Shown: piece by piece, positions 16,806 to 25,446 of the stretch | How positions within the stretch are numbered: position 1 is the stretch's first letter | How the letters are laid out: each line of letters opens with the position of its first letter | From: Pedobacter sp. WC2423 | Lineage (GTDB): Bacteria; Bacteroidota; Bacteroidia; Sphingobacteriales; Sphingobacteriaceae | Direction: 5' to 3' | DNA: 64,000 nt | Assembly: GCF_040822065.1 (NCBI RefSeq) | Contig: NZ_CP162005.1 | Location: 2,914,001-2,978,000, forward strand | Notes under the pieces: generated by a model | Databases searched by the model: none | What the model saw: only the letters and a program-made list of their open reading frames with translations | Told to the model about the DNA's origin: nothing | Program-made: the position numbers and the translations under genes

Positions 16806-18060
16806 ATACTTGAAATTGATTGTTGTTATAAACGAGTTGAACTTTCCCGGTCAGGGTTTGATTTAATAAAGGGGTATTTCTTGACTTGGAAAGGTTAGTG
16901 GTGCTATTGTATTCCCATTTTTCTGCGGGATTGAAGACGACGAAATTCGCATTTTCACCAGCCGCAATTACAGGGACCTGCAGTTTAAGTAATTTACGTG
17001 GATTAATAGCAAGCTTTTCTACGATCTGAGCGGCATCCAGTCCGGCTTTCACCAGTAAAGGCAATACCGTTTGCAAAGCTGTGATTCCGTAAGCCGCAAT
17101 CTCAAATTCCACATCTTTAAACTCAGGCTCATGCGGGCGGTGCTGTGAAGAAACGGCATCAATAGTTCCATCTTTCAATCCTGCCAGTAAAGCTTTAATA
17201 TCCGCTTTGCCACGTAATGGCGGTTTAATTTTATAATTGCTGTCGAAATCGTTCAAAAGTTCTTCTGTGAAAACTAAATGATGTGCAGCAACATCACAGG
17301 AGATCTGTAAACCATCTTTCTTCGCCTTTTTAATCAGTGCCACAGCACCCGCAGTAGAAATACTGGTGATGTGTATTGGTGCCTGATGATAAGTGGCCAG
17401 GAAAATATCTCTTGAAATATGCATTTCTTCTGCTAATGCAGGCATCCCTTTCATTCCAAGTAGTACACTGGTTTTACTTTCATTCACCTGTGATTTACCG
17501 GCGATTGCTTTATTTTCAGGATATACGATCAGTAAACCATCAATTCCTTTGCAGTATTGCAGTGCACGGCTCATAAACCCATCATCTGTGATTGGCTTAT
17601 TTCCATCCGTAAAAGCTATGGCTCCTGCATTTTTCATATCAAAAAGCTCAGCCAGTTCTTTTCCCTCGAGCTCATGACTGATCGCTCCCAGCGGATAAAC
17701 ATCGACCAGGTTATTTTTAGCTTTATTGATTATATATTCTACTTCGCCTTTCGAATGTACCACAGGTTTGGTATGTGGTAAAACAGCCAGACCAGTAAAC
17801 CCGCCTGCCTGTGCCGCAGCAGTTGCTGTTTTAATATCTTCTTTGGTTTCAAAACCAGGATCTCCAATAGAACAGTTCAGGTCAAAGAATCCTGGCGCCA
17901 GAAAAGCACCCTGACCATTGATCACCTGCTCATTTTCCAATGGCTTTAAAGTAAGCTCTATCTCAGCGATTTTTCCCTGTACCACACGAATATCACAGAT
18001 TTTCTGATTATGCTTGCTATTCGGATCGGTAACGGTTACGCCTGTGAGGAGAAGGTTCAT
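16798..18060 (-). CDS. Dihydroorotase-like protein, probably catalytically inactive
   Basis: 420-residue amidohydrolase-fold protein aligned to type I dihydroorotase along its whole length (APGFFDLNCSIGDPGFETKEDI, then AAHHLVFTEELL). Key residues are changed: the HxH metal motif after D60 is N62-C63-S64, and the catalytic Asp of TDHAPH is replaced (VSSQHRPHE, near 304). It is thus a pseudo-dihydroorotase, like the inactive PyrC' subunits that hold aspartate transcarbamoylase in some bacteria. The apparently active enzyme is at 54363. It is sited between a BatA-domain gene and the acidic protein gene. Confidence 0.85.
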   Translation of the reverse strand: MNLLLTGVTVTDPNSKHNQKICDIRVVQGKIAEIELTLKPLENEQVINGQGAFLAPGFFDLNCSIGDPGFETKEDIKTATAAAQAGGFTGLAVLPHTKPVVHSKGEVEYIINKAKNNLVDVYPLGAISHELEGKELAELFDMKNAGAIAFTDGNKPITDDGFMSRALQYCKGIDGLLIVYPENKAIAGKSQVNESKTSVLLGMKGMPALAEEMHISRDIFLATYHQAPIHITSISTAGAVALIKKAKKDGLQISCDVAAHHLVFTEELLNDFDSNYKIKPPLRGKADIKALLAGLKDGTIDAVSSQHRPHEPEFKDVEFEIAAYGITALQTVLPLLVKAGLDAAQIVEKLAINPRKLLKLQVPVIAAGENANFVVFNPAEKWEYNSTTNLSKSRNTPLLNQTLTGKVQLVYNNNQFQVYG

Positions 18061-18066
18061 GTCTTT

Positions 18067-20094
18067 TTATATTTTTAATTTGTTAAAAAATCGAATCAAT
18101 AGGGCTTCAATGGCTAAAAAAACAGCACACAAAACTAGGCAAAGTTTCCATAACTCTGTGTGGTTATTTTCCACAGCTTTCCATGACAAATCATCCCCAG
18201 GTTTCGTCAGATTTACTTTTTGAGGTCCAAAAATTTCCTGAAGAGCTTTATCATCAGCATAATGCAGGTCTGATTCCGTACGGCTTTGGTTAAATGCATA
18301 AGTACTGAGTAACGCATCAGCTTTATACAATTCATAAACCCCGGGCGTTTTAATCTGGTCGGCAACATACAATAGAGTCTGACCAGGCACCTGCCTGATT
18401 TCCGGAATAACTTCTTGTTTACCAGAAATTAAACGGAGCGACTGATTGGGGTTAATGGCAATGGGCGCCGAGCTCAGATAATTACTCTTCCCGATCGTAT
18501 AATATAAAGGCTGTTCCTGTACGCTGGTTAAAGCAATTTTATACAATAAGGGCACAAATACCGGGTGCTGAGGTAAATTACTGTCCTTGATATCCAAAGA
18601 GGTTGCACAGAGGTACAGTTGTCCTGATCCGGATCTGTATTTACTGAAAAATGGCTGATTCAAAGGTAATCCCATTAAATCTTCCCGCCCGTTTTTGTTA
18701 TTCCCTGCATAAATAAAGTGCTGGTTTACTTTCGGTAAGTCTAATTTTGCAGGTATCTCTTCAAATACATCATTAAACACCTTGCTTTTTAGTGCGATTG
18801 TATTTACAGTAACTGTATCCTTGCTTAAAGAAACAGTTTGCGGAATACCTAAATCTTGTAAAAAAGAAGAATAAACAGCCGCGCCAGCTTCCAGATCAGG
18901 AAAAATAACAACTGTCCCTCCATTTTTCATATAGTTTTTAAGCTCCTGGGCCAAACCGCTGGAAGGTGCTTTTAAGCCAGTAATTACAATCAGGTTATAT
19001 TGATGAAAACCAGCATAAACGATAGCCGGTTCGGGCATCGTACTCAGTTTAAAATAAGGATCTGTGCCAAAAAGTGCATGGATATATTTTCCGGAATTCT
19101 CCCCGCTAAGCTGAAGGACTTTCAGTTCAGTACTTACTTTAAAAGTAAAGGCCAGGTTGTCATCAAAAGTGACTGGAAAGTCTTTAATGCTGACCATTCC
19201 TTTTTGCCACCCGGCAACTGAACCGCTAAAGCTTAAAGTGTCACGAACCGATTTTCCAGCCGGAATATTTAAAGTAGCCAATGCTTTTTGCTGATTATTG
19301 ACCGTCAGTTTTAAAGGAATTCCTGTACTGGCATCTGCTGAATAATTACGCAGCTGCACCACAAATTTCTCCCGGTCACCAGGCTTATGTGCGGGAGATA
19401 ATGACCAGATACTATCTACAGCAACATTAGGGATGGTATTCGCTTTTAGCCTGACCAGGTTGAGCGAATTATTTTTTCCGGTGTGCAGGGTTGATTTCCC
19501 CACAAACTGCTGCTGAAAATCAGAAACCACATAGTTGTATTGATTTCTTTTTCCTGCATTTGCTGAGTTTTGCCTGTTAATGACCTGCTGTAAACTGCGT
19601 TCTGCAGGAGAAACCTTCACTTCATCAATCAGGTTCGCCAGCTCCTCTGCATTGACCAGGCGCTGATGCCTGCCTTCAAAATCATTCGTTGTTAATTGAA
19701 ACTTATCATTCAGCTGAAATTGTTTAGCAATTGCCTTTGCTTTACGCTTTGCTTCATCTAATAAAGATCCCTCTTTATTAACCGCCTCCATGCTGTAGGA
19801 ATTATCCATATAGATATTCACAAGATTTCCATTTTCTGGAGATCCTGCTGATCCGGATGACCAATATGGACGTGCAAAGGCAAGCACCAGGAAAATGATG
19901 GCAAGTATGCGGCAAGCCAGGATTAATAAGTTACGAAGTTTTTCGCGGGAAGAATGTTGTACTGTAACAGCCTTTAAGAAAGACACGTTGCTAAAATATA
20001 CCTTCTTAAATTTCCGGAAATTAAATAAATGAATAAGGATAGGTATAGCTACCGCCAGCAGTGAAAAAAGAAAACCTGGGTAGAGGAAATTCAT
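18067..20094 (-). CDS. BatA domain-containing membrane protein
   Basis: 675-residue inner-membrane protein. The N terminus is a BatA (aerotolerance regulator) domain with two membrane helices (about residues 5-25 and 57-77; FLYPGFLFSLLAVAIPILIH and the RKFKKVYFSNVSFLKAV stretch). A von Willebrand A-like region follows (IYMDNSYSM, a MIDAS-type DxSxS, near 102), then a DUF4159/GATase-like part (GTVVIFPDLEAGAAV), and a C-terminal membrane helix. Function unproven. It lies 6 bases before the dihydroorotase-like gene and is co-transcribed with it. Confidence 0.82.
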   Translation of the reverse strand: MNFLYPGFLFSLLAVAIPILIHLFNFRKFKKVYFSNVSFLKAVTVQHSSREKLRNLLILACRILAIIFLVLAFARPYWSSGSAGSPENGNLVNIYMDNSYSMEAVNKEGSLLDEAKRKAKAIAKQFQLNDKFQLTTNDFEGRHQRLVNAEELANLIDEVKVSPAERSLQQVINRQNSANAGKRNQYNYVVSDFQQQFVGKSTLHTGKNNSLNLVRLKANTIPNVAVDSIWSLSPAHKPGDREKFVVQLRNYSADASTGIPLKLTVNNQQKALATLNIPAGKSVRDTLSFSGSVAGWQKGMVSIKDFPVTFDDNLAFTFKVSTELKVLQLSGENSGKYIHALFGTDPYFKLSTMPEPAIVYAGFHQYNLIVITGLKAPSSGLAQELKNYMKNGGTVVIFPDLEAGAAVYSSFLQDLGIPQTVSLSKDTVTVNTIALKSKVFNDVFEEIPAKLDLPKVNQHFIYAGNNKNGREDLMGLPLNQPFFSKYRSGSGQLYLCATSLDIKDSNLPQHPVFVPLLYKIALTSVQEQPLYYTIGKSNYLSSAPIAINPNQSLRLISGKQEVIPEIRQVPGQTLLYVADQIKTPGVYELYKADALLSTYAFNQSRTESDLHYADDKALQEIFGPQKVNLTKPGDDLSWKAVENNHTELWKLCLVLCAVFLAIEALLIRFFNKLKI

Positions 20095-20246
20095 TAAAAA
20101 CCAAAGGTATAAATTTAATTACAATCATTCGGTAAAAAACAGAAATTTCAAAAGAATTAGAATTTAACTCAACAAGAATTGCTGCCCTGGTCTGGTTCGT
20201 GTTGGCCCGATATAAAATCAGGCCTTTACTCACTCAAATTAAATTT

Positions 20247-21824
20247 TTACAGGTATTTTTTCATTGCAGCATACAATGCATCATCCAGCCCGTAAACATC
20301 ATTGCGATATTCGATTTTTCCGTTTTCGGCCCAGGCAGTTTTATAATTAATAAACACAGAAATATTTTTCCTGGTTCCAAACCATTTCGGTTTCAATTGA
20401 AATACATTTAAAGTATCTGCTTTTTTCGCCAGTTTTTTTCTGTAAACACCCATTTTCGTGGTATCTACTGGTGGCAGGTTGACTTCCATCCTTAACTGAT
20501 CATATTCAGCATTACTATTTACCATCTTCTGTGCAAACTCCAAAGGTCTTTCCAAGCGTACACAACCATGGCTGATTGCCCGGCTGGCCGAATTAAACGC
20601 TGATTTATTATTGGTATCATGCAAATAAATACTCGCACCATTATCAAACATAAATTTGAACTTACCCAGTGCATTTCCTGAACCTGAACCCTGTTTAAAT
20701 TGGAAAGGAAGATTTTCTCTGGAATATTTTTCCCATTGAATAGTATCAGTATCATTGACCAGTTTACCTTTGTAATAAACCTTCATATTATTATTTGATA
20801 AATAATAGGGATCTCTTCTGGCCTGGTTATAAATTTCATTCTTGGCAATGCTTACCGGGATATTCCAGACAGGATTCACCTCAATTGCACTAAACTTACT
20901 TAACAGGATTGGGGTCTGATGATTTTTAGGTTTATCATCCAGGGCATGTGTCTTTGAATAGATTTTCTGCTTTTCTTCAAAAGCTTTTTCCCTTCTGGCA
21001 CCTACACAAACCTTCATATGGGTTACAGTATCCTGCTCTTTAAACCAGGTCAGTGAAAAATCAGGAATATTAACTTCCACGTATTCCGAACTTAATCCGG
21101 GGATTTTCCATCTGGATCTTTCCATATTCACTTCAATAGCTTTAATAGCTACCGCATTACGGGATGGATCTTTTTCAAGGCTGGCCAGAGCTGCTTGTAA
21201 TACTTTATAATTTTCACCAGCAGGCTGAATATCTTTTAATAGTTTCACCAGACTTTTTGTCTCCAGAACCTTATTCATTGCGCTGCTGTCTGGTCTGCTG
21301 GTTGTGACATAATATCTGTTTAATACTTTTTTTGGATTGATACTCCCGTAACCAATAAAAGTATCATATTTCAGTAAAGAAGAAGCTGAAAAAAGTTCCA
21401 GATCAGCCAGTACAGGATATACTTCGCTGATATTTTTAAATTTATTAGCTGTTAAAGCAACCAAAGCCTGATCCAGATCTTTATATCTGAATATTTCAGG
21501 ATTCAATCCATGTACTTTACTGTTTTCCAGGTAACTTTTCAGGGTATCTAATTCCCCATTGCTATAAAAACGGGAAACCAGCAAATTTTTACGCTCATTA
21601 TCCGCATAAAAATTACTGATTACTTTAGGATTACTTAATTTAGACTTTAAGGAATCAAGGTGATGGTTAAACACTACATGATAGGCTGCGGTATCAAAAT
21701 CTTTATAAAGTTTATTCTTAAAATGTTCTGATAAGATAACTCCAATCTCTGGTGTGGTTTTAAACCAGTTGCAGGACGATAAAAAGAGGCAAAGGGGTAA
21801 AATAAGGGCTAGTGCTTTTTTCAA
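20247..21824 (-). CDS. Murein L,D-transpeptidase (YcbB/YkuD family) lipoprotein
   Basis: 525-residue cell-envelope enzyme forming 3-3 peptidoglycan cross-links. The N terminus is a lipoprotein signal (LCLFLSSC, lipobox Cys 18). The YkuD catalytic domain carries HGCVRL with the nucleophilic Cys near residue 420, preceded by AFNSASRAIS, and FSAIEVNPVWNIPVSIAKNE near 310 is the YcbB-type region. A long N-terminal part (about 20-240) corresponds to the scaffold of YcbB proteins. It is transcribed divergently from the his operon. Confidence 0.87.
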   Translation of the reverse strand: MKKALALILPLCLFLSSCNWFKTTPEIGVILSEHFKNKLYKDFDTAAYHVVFNHHLDSLKSKLSNPKVISNFYADNERKNLLVSRFYSNGELDTLKSYLENSKVHGLNPEIFRYKDLDQALVALTANKFKNISEVYPVLADLELFSASSLLKYDTFIGYGSINPKKVLNRYYVTTSRPDSSAMNKVLETKSLVKLLKDIQPAGENYKVLQAALASLEKDPSRNAVAIKAIEVNMERSRWKIPGLSSEYVEVNIPDFSLTWFKEQDTVTHMKVCVGARREKAFEEKQKIYSKTHALDDKPKNHQTPILLSKFSAIEVNPVWNIPVSIAKNEIYNQARRDPYYLSNNNMKVYYKGKLVNDTDTIQWEKYSRENLPFQFKQGSGSGNALGKFKFMFDNGASIYLHDTNNKSAFNSASRAISHGCVRLERPLEFAQKMVNSNAEYDQLRMEVNLPPVDTTKMGVYRKKLAKKADTLNVFQLKPKWFGTRKNISVFINYKTAWAENGKIEYRNDVYGLDDALYAAMKKYL

Positions 21825-21900
21825 AATGAGCGTTCTTTAATTAAATTCAGCTTCGTTGTTATGCTGTATCATATATCAATCAAATAAAATGCCATATATT

Positions 21901-21930
21901 TTTGATTTGTCAATTCTATCTATATATTTG
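21901..21930 (+). promoter_or_regulatory. Candidate Bacteroidota promoter of the his operon
   Basis: TTTG (21901-21904) and TATATTTG (21923-21930) match the primary sigma promoter of Bacteroidota (TTTG, about 18-20 bases, TAnnTTTG) exactly. Transcription would start about 7 bases after 21930. This leaves a leader of about 165 bases before hisG that contains a histidine-rich short frame. Confidence 0.65.
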
Positions 21931-21974
21931 TGCCACTCAGTGTGCAACGCATTATTGAATAGAGACATATATTT

Positions 21975-22034
21975 ATGATGAACAATATTTTGAACCACCA
22001 CTTACATTTGTACCATCGCCAGTTATGGCGATAG
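21975..22034 (+). CDS. Candidate histidine leader peptide (his operon attenuation)
   Basis: 19-codon frame reading MMNNILNHHLHLYHRQLWR then TAG. Four of 19 codons are His (positions 8, 9, 11, 14), two of them adjacent, in the untranslated leader between a consensus promoter and hisG. This is the form of amino-acid operon leader peptides such as E. coli HisL. Start may be at 21975 or 21978 (two ATGs). A ribosome slowed at the His codons (21996-22016) would change the pairing of the downstream RNA. Function is inference from position and composition; no transcript data. Confidence 0.65.
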   Translation: MMNNILNHHLHLYHRQLWR

Positions 22035-22060
22035 ATATGTAATGTTTTGTACTTCAAAAC
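22015..22060 (+). promoter_or_regulatory. Leader RNA hairpins upstream of hisG
   Basis: Hairpin 1 is ATCGCC (22015-22020) with GGCGAT (22027-22032), loop AGTTAT; it contains the end and stop codon of the leader peptide. Hairpin 2 is GTTTTG (22044-22049) with CAAAAC (22055-22060). TTTTGAA (21988-21994) inside the leader frame could instead pair with TTCAAAA (22053-22059), which excludes hairpin 2. No clear U-run terminator follows, so control might be by translation rather than termination. Confidence 0.4.
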
Positions 22061-22105
22061 TTGTTTCCGAATTATTTTCCTGTTTCATTCAATAATTTCA
22101 ATCAA

Positions 22106-22957
22106 TTGAAAACACTTAAAATTGCTATCCAGAAATCTGGAAGGCTAAACGAAAAATCCGTAGAGATTCTTAAAAATTGTGGTCTATCATTCGAAAACTA
22201 CAAAAGCTCCCTCATATCAACTGTTACAAATTTCCCTTTAGAAATTCTATTTCTGAGAGACGATGACATTCCGGAATATGTTCAGGATGGCATTGCCGAT
22301 CTGGGTATTGTTGGCGAAAATGTAATCACAGAAGTTAACGCCGATGTGACCTATCTTCAAAAATTAGGCTTCGGAAAATGTACCCTTAAAATTGCTGTTC
22401 CAAATGAAAGCGACATCACTGATATAAGCGGACTGGAAGGTAAAGCGATTGCTACTTCTTATCCTGTAATTCTTCAGAAATACCTGGATGACAATAAGGT
22501 AAATGCAGTTGTCCGTACGATTTCAGGATCGGTAGAAATTGGCCCGGGTCTTGGATTAAGCGATGCAATCTGCGACATTGTTTCTACAGGCGGAACACTT
22601 AAAAGCAATGGTCTGAAACCTTTCGGTGAAGTGATGAAATCTGAAGCTGTACTGATTGCCAGTAAAGGCATGGAGCTGAATGAAGATGTCATTGAATTAT
22701 TGCAAAGAATCCGTTCGGTATTGCGCGCAAAGGAGACAAAATATGTGGTACTGAATGTTGCCAAATCAAATCTTGAAAAGGTTGTAAGCCTGCTTCCGGG
22801 AGTTAAAAGCCCTACGATTGTGCCTCTTTTTGAAGAAGACTGGGTAGCAGTTCACTCGGTTATCGCAGAGCAGGATTTCTGGGAAAAGATCAACAGCCTG
22901 AAAGCTGCTGGTGCTGAAGGAATTGTGGTGATGCCGATAGAAAAGATCATCTCCTAA
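22106..22957 (+). CDS. hisG: ATP phosphoribosyltransferase (histidine step 1)
   Basis: 283-residue enzyme catalysing ATP + PRPP to phosphoribosyl-ATP, the committed and histidine-inhibited step. The N-terminal KIAIQKSGRLNEKS, DLGIVGENVI and PRPP-site segment (ISGSVEIGPGLGLSDAICDI, about 145-165) are present. The long form with C-terminal regulatory ACT-like domain is seen (about 215-283). The frame has no ATG before residue 180. Starts are TTG 22106 (giving MKTLKIAIQ, family-like) or TTG 22061; 22106 is chosen. Hairpin TTTCA (22096-22100)/TGAAA (22107-22111) would cover this start codon. Confidence 0.92.
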   Translation: MKTLKIAIQKSGRLNEKSVEILKNCGLSFENYKSSLISTVTNFPLEILFLRDDDIPEYVQDGIADLGIVGENVITEVNADVTYLQKLGFGKCTLKIAVPNESDITDISGLEGKAIATSYPVILQKYLDDNKVNAVVRTISGSVEIGPGLGLSDAICDIVSTGGTLKSNGLKPFGEVMKSEAVLIASKGMELNEDVIELLQRIRSVLRAKETKYVVLNVAKSNLEKVVSLLPGVKSPTIVPLFEEDWVAVHSVIAEQDFWEKINSLKAAGAEGIVVMPIEKIIS

Positions 22958-23030
22958 GCCACGCTTTTAATCCATTTTCGTCTTTTAACGTTAGCCATTA
23001 GTTAACACAAAAGCATAAAACATTGAACCC

Positions 23031-23075
23031 TGCATGAGCTTACAGCTACCAAACAACAATGAACAAGCTCATGCA
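23031..23075. repeat. 11-bp perfect inverted repeat in the hisG-hisD gap
   Basis: TGCATGAGCTT (23031-23041) is the reverse complement of AAGCTCATGCA (23065-23075), with a 23-base loop, in the only long gap (152 bases) of the his operon. It is not followed by a T run. It could be an mRNA stability or processing element. Confidence 0.6.
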
Positions 23076-23109
23076 AGCTTCATCACCATTGAAAAAAAAT
23101 ATTTAACTG

Positions 23110-24408
23110 ATGAAACGCTATAAGTATACTGATTTATCTGAACAGCATATTGAAGAACTCTGTTTGAGACAACTAGCTGATGATGCGAGTATTGCAGAAA
23201 GGGTAAAAGAGATCATTGCACAGGTGAAAGCAGATGGAGATAAAGCCCTGAAGAATTACGCCTTACAATTTGACAAGGTAAACCTGGATCAGCTTTTCAT
23301 CGAAAAAGAAGAGATCGGGAAGATTGCCTCGACTATTCCTGCTGAAGCAAAGACTGCGATTGATACGGCTTATGCCAACATCAAAAAGTTCCATGCAGCG
23401 CAGCTTTATCAAGAAGCTAAAGTTGAAACTATGCCGGGAGTTTCCTGCTGGCGCGAGTCCAGGGCAATAGAACGGGTAGGCTTATATATTCCAGGTGGAA
23501 CAGCCGTTTTACCCAGCACTTTTTTAATGCTGGCTACACCAGCAACTTTGGCAGGCTGTCAGGAAATTGTGGTTTGCTCCCCTCCGCAAAAGGACGGAAA
23601 GACCAACTGTTACCTGGCTTACTGTGCACAGCTTCTGGGCATAGAAAAGATCTATCTGGCAGGTGGTGCACAGGCTATCGCAGCGATGGCTTTCGGCACA
23701 GCAACCGTACCTAAAGTTTACAAGATTTTTGGCCCTGGAAACCGTTATGTGACCCAGGCAAAACAGCAGGTACTGGCTTCAGGAATCACCGCAATTGACA
23801 TGCCTGCAGGTCCTTCAGAAGTATTGGTTTTTGCCGATGAAACTGCCAATCCTGCTTTTGTCGCTTCTGATCTTTTAGCACAGGCAGAACATGGGACTGA
23901 TAGTCAGGCCATCCTGGTTTCTACATCAGAAACAATTATTACTGAAACCCTGAGTCAAATCGAAATACAGCTGAATGATTTACCAAGAAAGGACATTGCT
24001 GCGCAGGCTATTGCCAATTCTTATGCTGTACTGGTAGCGGATAAAGCTCAGGCCATGGCTTTCAGTAATACTTATGCACCTGAACACTTAATTCTGGCTA
24101 CAGCATCCTTTCAGGAACTGATCCCGCTGATCATCAACGCAGGTTCTGTATTTCTGGGTAACCTGACTCCTGAAAGTGCCGGGGATTATGCTTCAGGCAC
24201 AAACCATACTTTACCAACCAGTGGTTTCGCCAAAGCCTATTCAGGTGTTTCAATTGATTCTTTTATCAAAAAAATTACTTTTCAGCAGATCAGCCCGGAA
24301 GGCTTGAAAGCCATTGGCCCGACTGTAGAAATCCTTGCGGCCGCTGAAGGGCTTCAGGCACACAAAAATGCAATCACCATTCGTTTAAAATCATCAGATG
24401 GATATTAA
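23110..24408 (+). CDS. hisD: Histidinol dehydrogenase
   Basis: 432-residue enzyme oxidising L-histidinol to L-histidine in two NAD-dependent steps, the last reactions of the pathway. The family signature is YIPGGTAVLPSTFLMLATPA (about residues 121-140), with the zinc/catalytic region DMPAGPSEVLVFAD and LLAQAEHGTDSQA near 250-265, and NHTLPTSGFAKAYSGVS near 373. Length is normal for bacterial HisD (434 in E. coli). It overlaps hisC by 11 bases. Confidence 0.96.
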   Translation: MKRYKYTDLSEQHIEELCLRQLADDASIAERVKEIIAQVKADGDKALKNYALQFDKVNLDQLFIEKEEIGKIASTIPAEAKTAIDTAYANIKKFHAAQLYQEAKVETMPGVSCWRESRAIERVGLYIPGGTAVLPSTFLMLATPATLAGCQEIVVCSPPQKDGKTNCYLAYCAQLLGIEKIYLAGGAQAIAAMAFGTATVPKVYKIFGPGNRYVTQAKQQVLASGITAIDMPAGPSEVLVFADETANPAFVASDLLAQAEHGTDSQAILVSTSETIITETLSQIEIQLNDLPRKDIAAQAIANSYAVLVADKAQAMAFSNTYAPEHLILATASFQELIPLIINAGSVFLGNLTPESAGDYASGTNHTLPTSGFAKAYSGVSIDSFIKKITFQQISPEGLKAIGPTVEILAAAEGLQAHKNAITIRLKSSDGY

Positions 24409-25444
24409 AAACCTACAACGCGAAAACATCAAAACCCTTCGCCCCTATTCTACAGCAAGAGACGAGTATAAAGGACAGGCGAGTGTGTTTTTAGATGCAA
24501 ATGAAAATAGTTACGGCTCACCATTACCAGAAAACTTTAACCGTTATCCTGATCCTTTACAACTGGATTTGAAAGATGCACTGAGTAAAATAAAAGGTGT
24601 TCCGATTGAAAATACTTTCCTTGGAAATGGCAGCGATGAGGCTATAGATCTTTTATTCCGTGCTTTTTGTAATCCGGGAAAAGACAACGTCATCATCCTT
24701 CCGCCTACTTACGGGATGTATGAGGTTTCTGCCAACATTAATGATGTAGAAATCCGTAAGGTAAATTTATTGCCAAATTTCCAGTTGGATCTGGAAGGAA
24801 TAGCAGAGGCGATTGATGCAAATACAAAACTGATCTTTATCTGCTCTCCTAACAACCCTACCGGAAATTCAATCATCCGAACGGATATAGAAACTATTCT
24901 GGCCAATTTTAAAGGCCTGGTTGTGATTGATGAGGCTTATATCAATTTTGCAAAACAACGTACCTTCATACAGGAATTAACTGAATACCCGCACCTTGTG
25001 GTTTTACAGACTTTTTCTAAAGCCTGGGGACTGGCAGGATTACGTTTGGGAATGGCTTTTGCATCCAGCATGATCATTGACATTCTGAACAAAGTCAAAG
25101 CACCTTACAATATCAGTCAGTCTACGCAGGACCTGGCTTTGGCTGCCCTTGCGAATATCGGGCAGGTAAACGACTGGATCAAGACTACAGTAGCAGAAAG
25201 GGAACATTTAGCCCAATTACTATTGGATTTACCAATGGTCAACAAGGTTTACCCTTCTGATGCCAACTTTATCCTGGTCGAAGTAACCGATGCAAATGGT
25301 ACTTATGATGCTTTGGTAGACCGTGGCATTATTGTACGTAACCGTGCAAAAGTTACCCTTTGTGAGGGCTGTTTAAGAATTACTGTAGGTACTCCTTCAG
25401 AAAATGAAATACTATTATCCGCTTTAAAATCGTTAACTAATTAA
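24398..25444 (+). CDS. hisC: Histidinol-phosphate aminotransferase
   Basis: 348-residue PLP-dependent fold-type I aminotransferase making histidinol phosphate from imidazole acetol phosphate and glutamate. Motifs are LDANENSYG (about 30-38), CSPNNPTGN (about 150-158), DEAYINFA, and the PLP Lys in [14 protein letters not shown] (about 204-217). Length is normal (about 350). It overlaps hisD by 11 bases and hisB begins 2 bases downstream, so translation is probably coupled. Confidence 0.96.
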   Translation: MDIKNLQRENIKTLRPYSTARDEYKGQASVFLDANENSYGSPLPENFNRYPDPLQLDLKDALSKIKGVPIENTFLGNGSDEAIDLLFRAFCNPGKDNVIILPPTYGMYEVSANINDVEIRKVNLLPNFQLDLEGIAEAIDANTKLIFICSPNNPTGNSIIRTDIETILANFKGLVVIDEAYINFAKQRTFIQELTEYPHLVVLQTFSKAWGLAGLRLGMAFASSMIIDILNKVKAPYNISQSTQDLALAALANIGQVNDWIKTTVAEREHLAQLLLDLPMVNKVYPSDANFILVEVTDANGTYDALVDRGIIVRNRAKVTLCEGCLRITVGTPSENEILLSALKSLTN

Positions 25445-25446
25445 GC

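Noticed and set aside
18067..20094. MoxR/BatABCDE operon context for the BatA-domain protein
   Set aside because: No moxR, batB, batC, batD or batE next to it; it is a stand-alone BatA-type protein.
22044..22060. Classical rho-independent attenuator terminator in the his leader
   Set aside because: The hairpin is AT-rich and short and no U run follows before hisG, so a standard terminator is not supported.
23034..23123. A 29-codon frame (starting MSLQLPNNN) in the hisG-hisD gap
   Set aside because: Only one His codon and it overlaps the hisD start out of frame. Not a convincing leader peptide.
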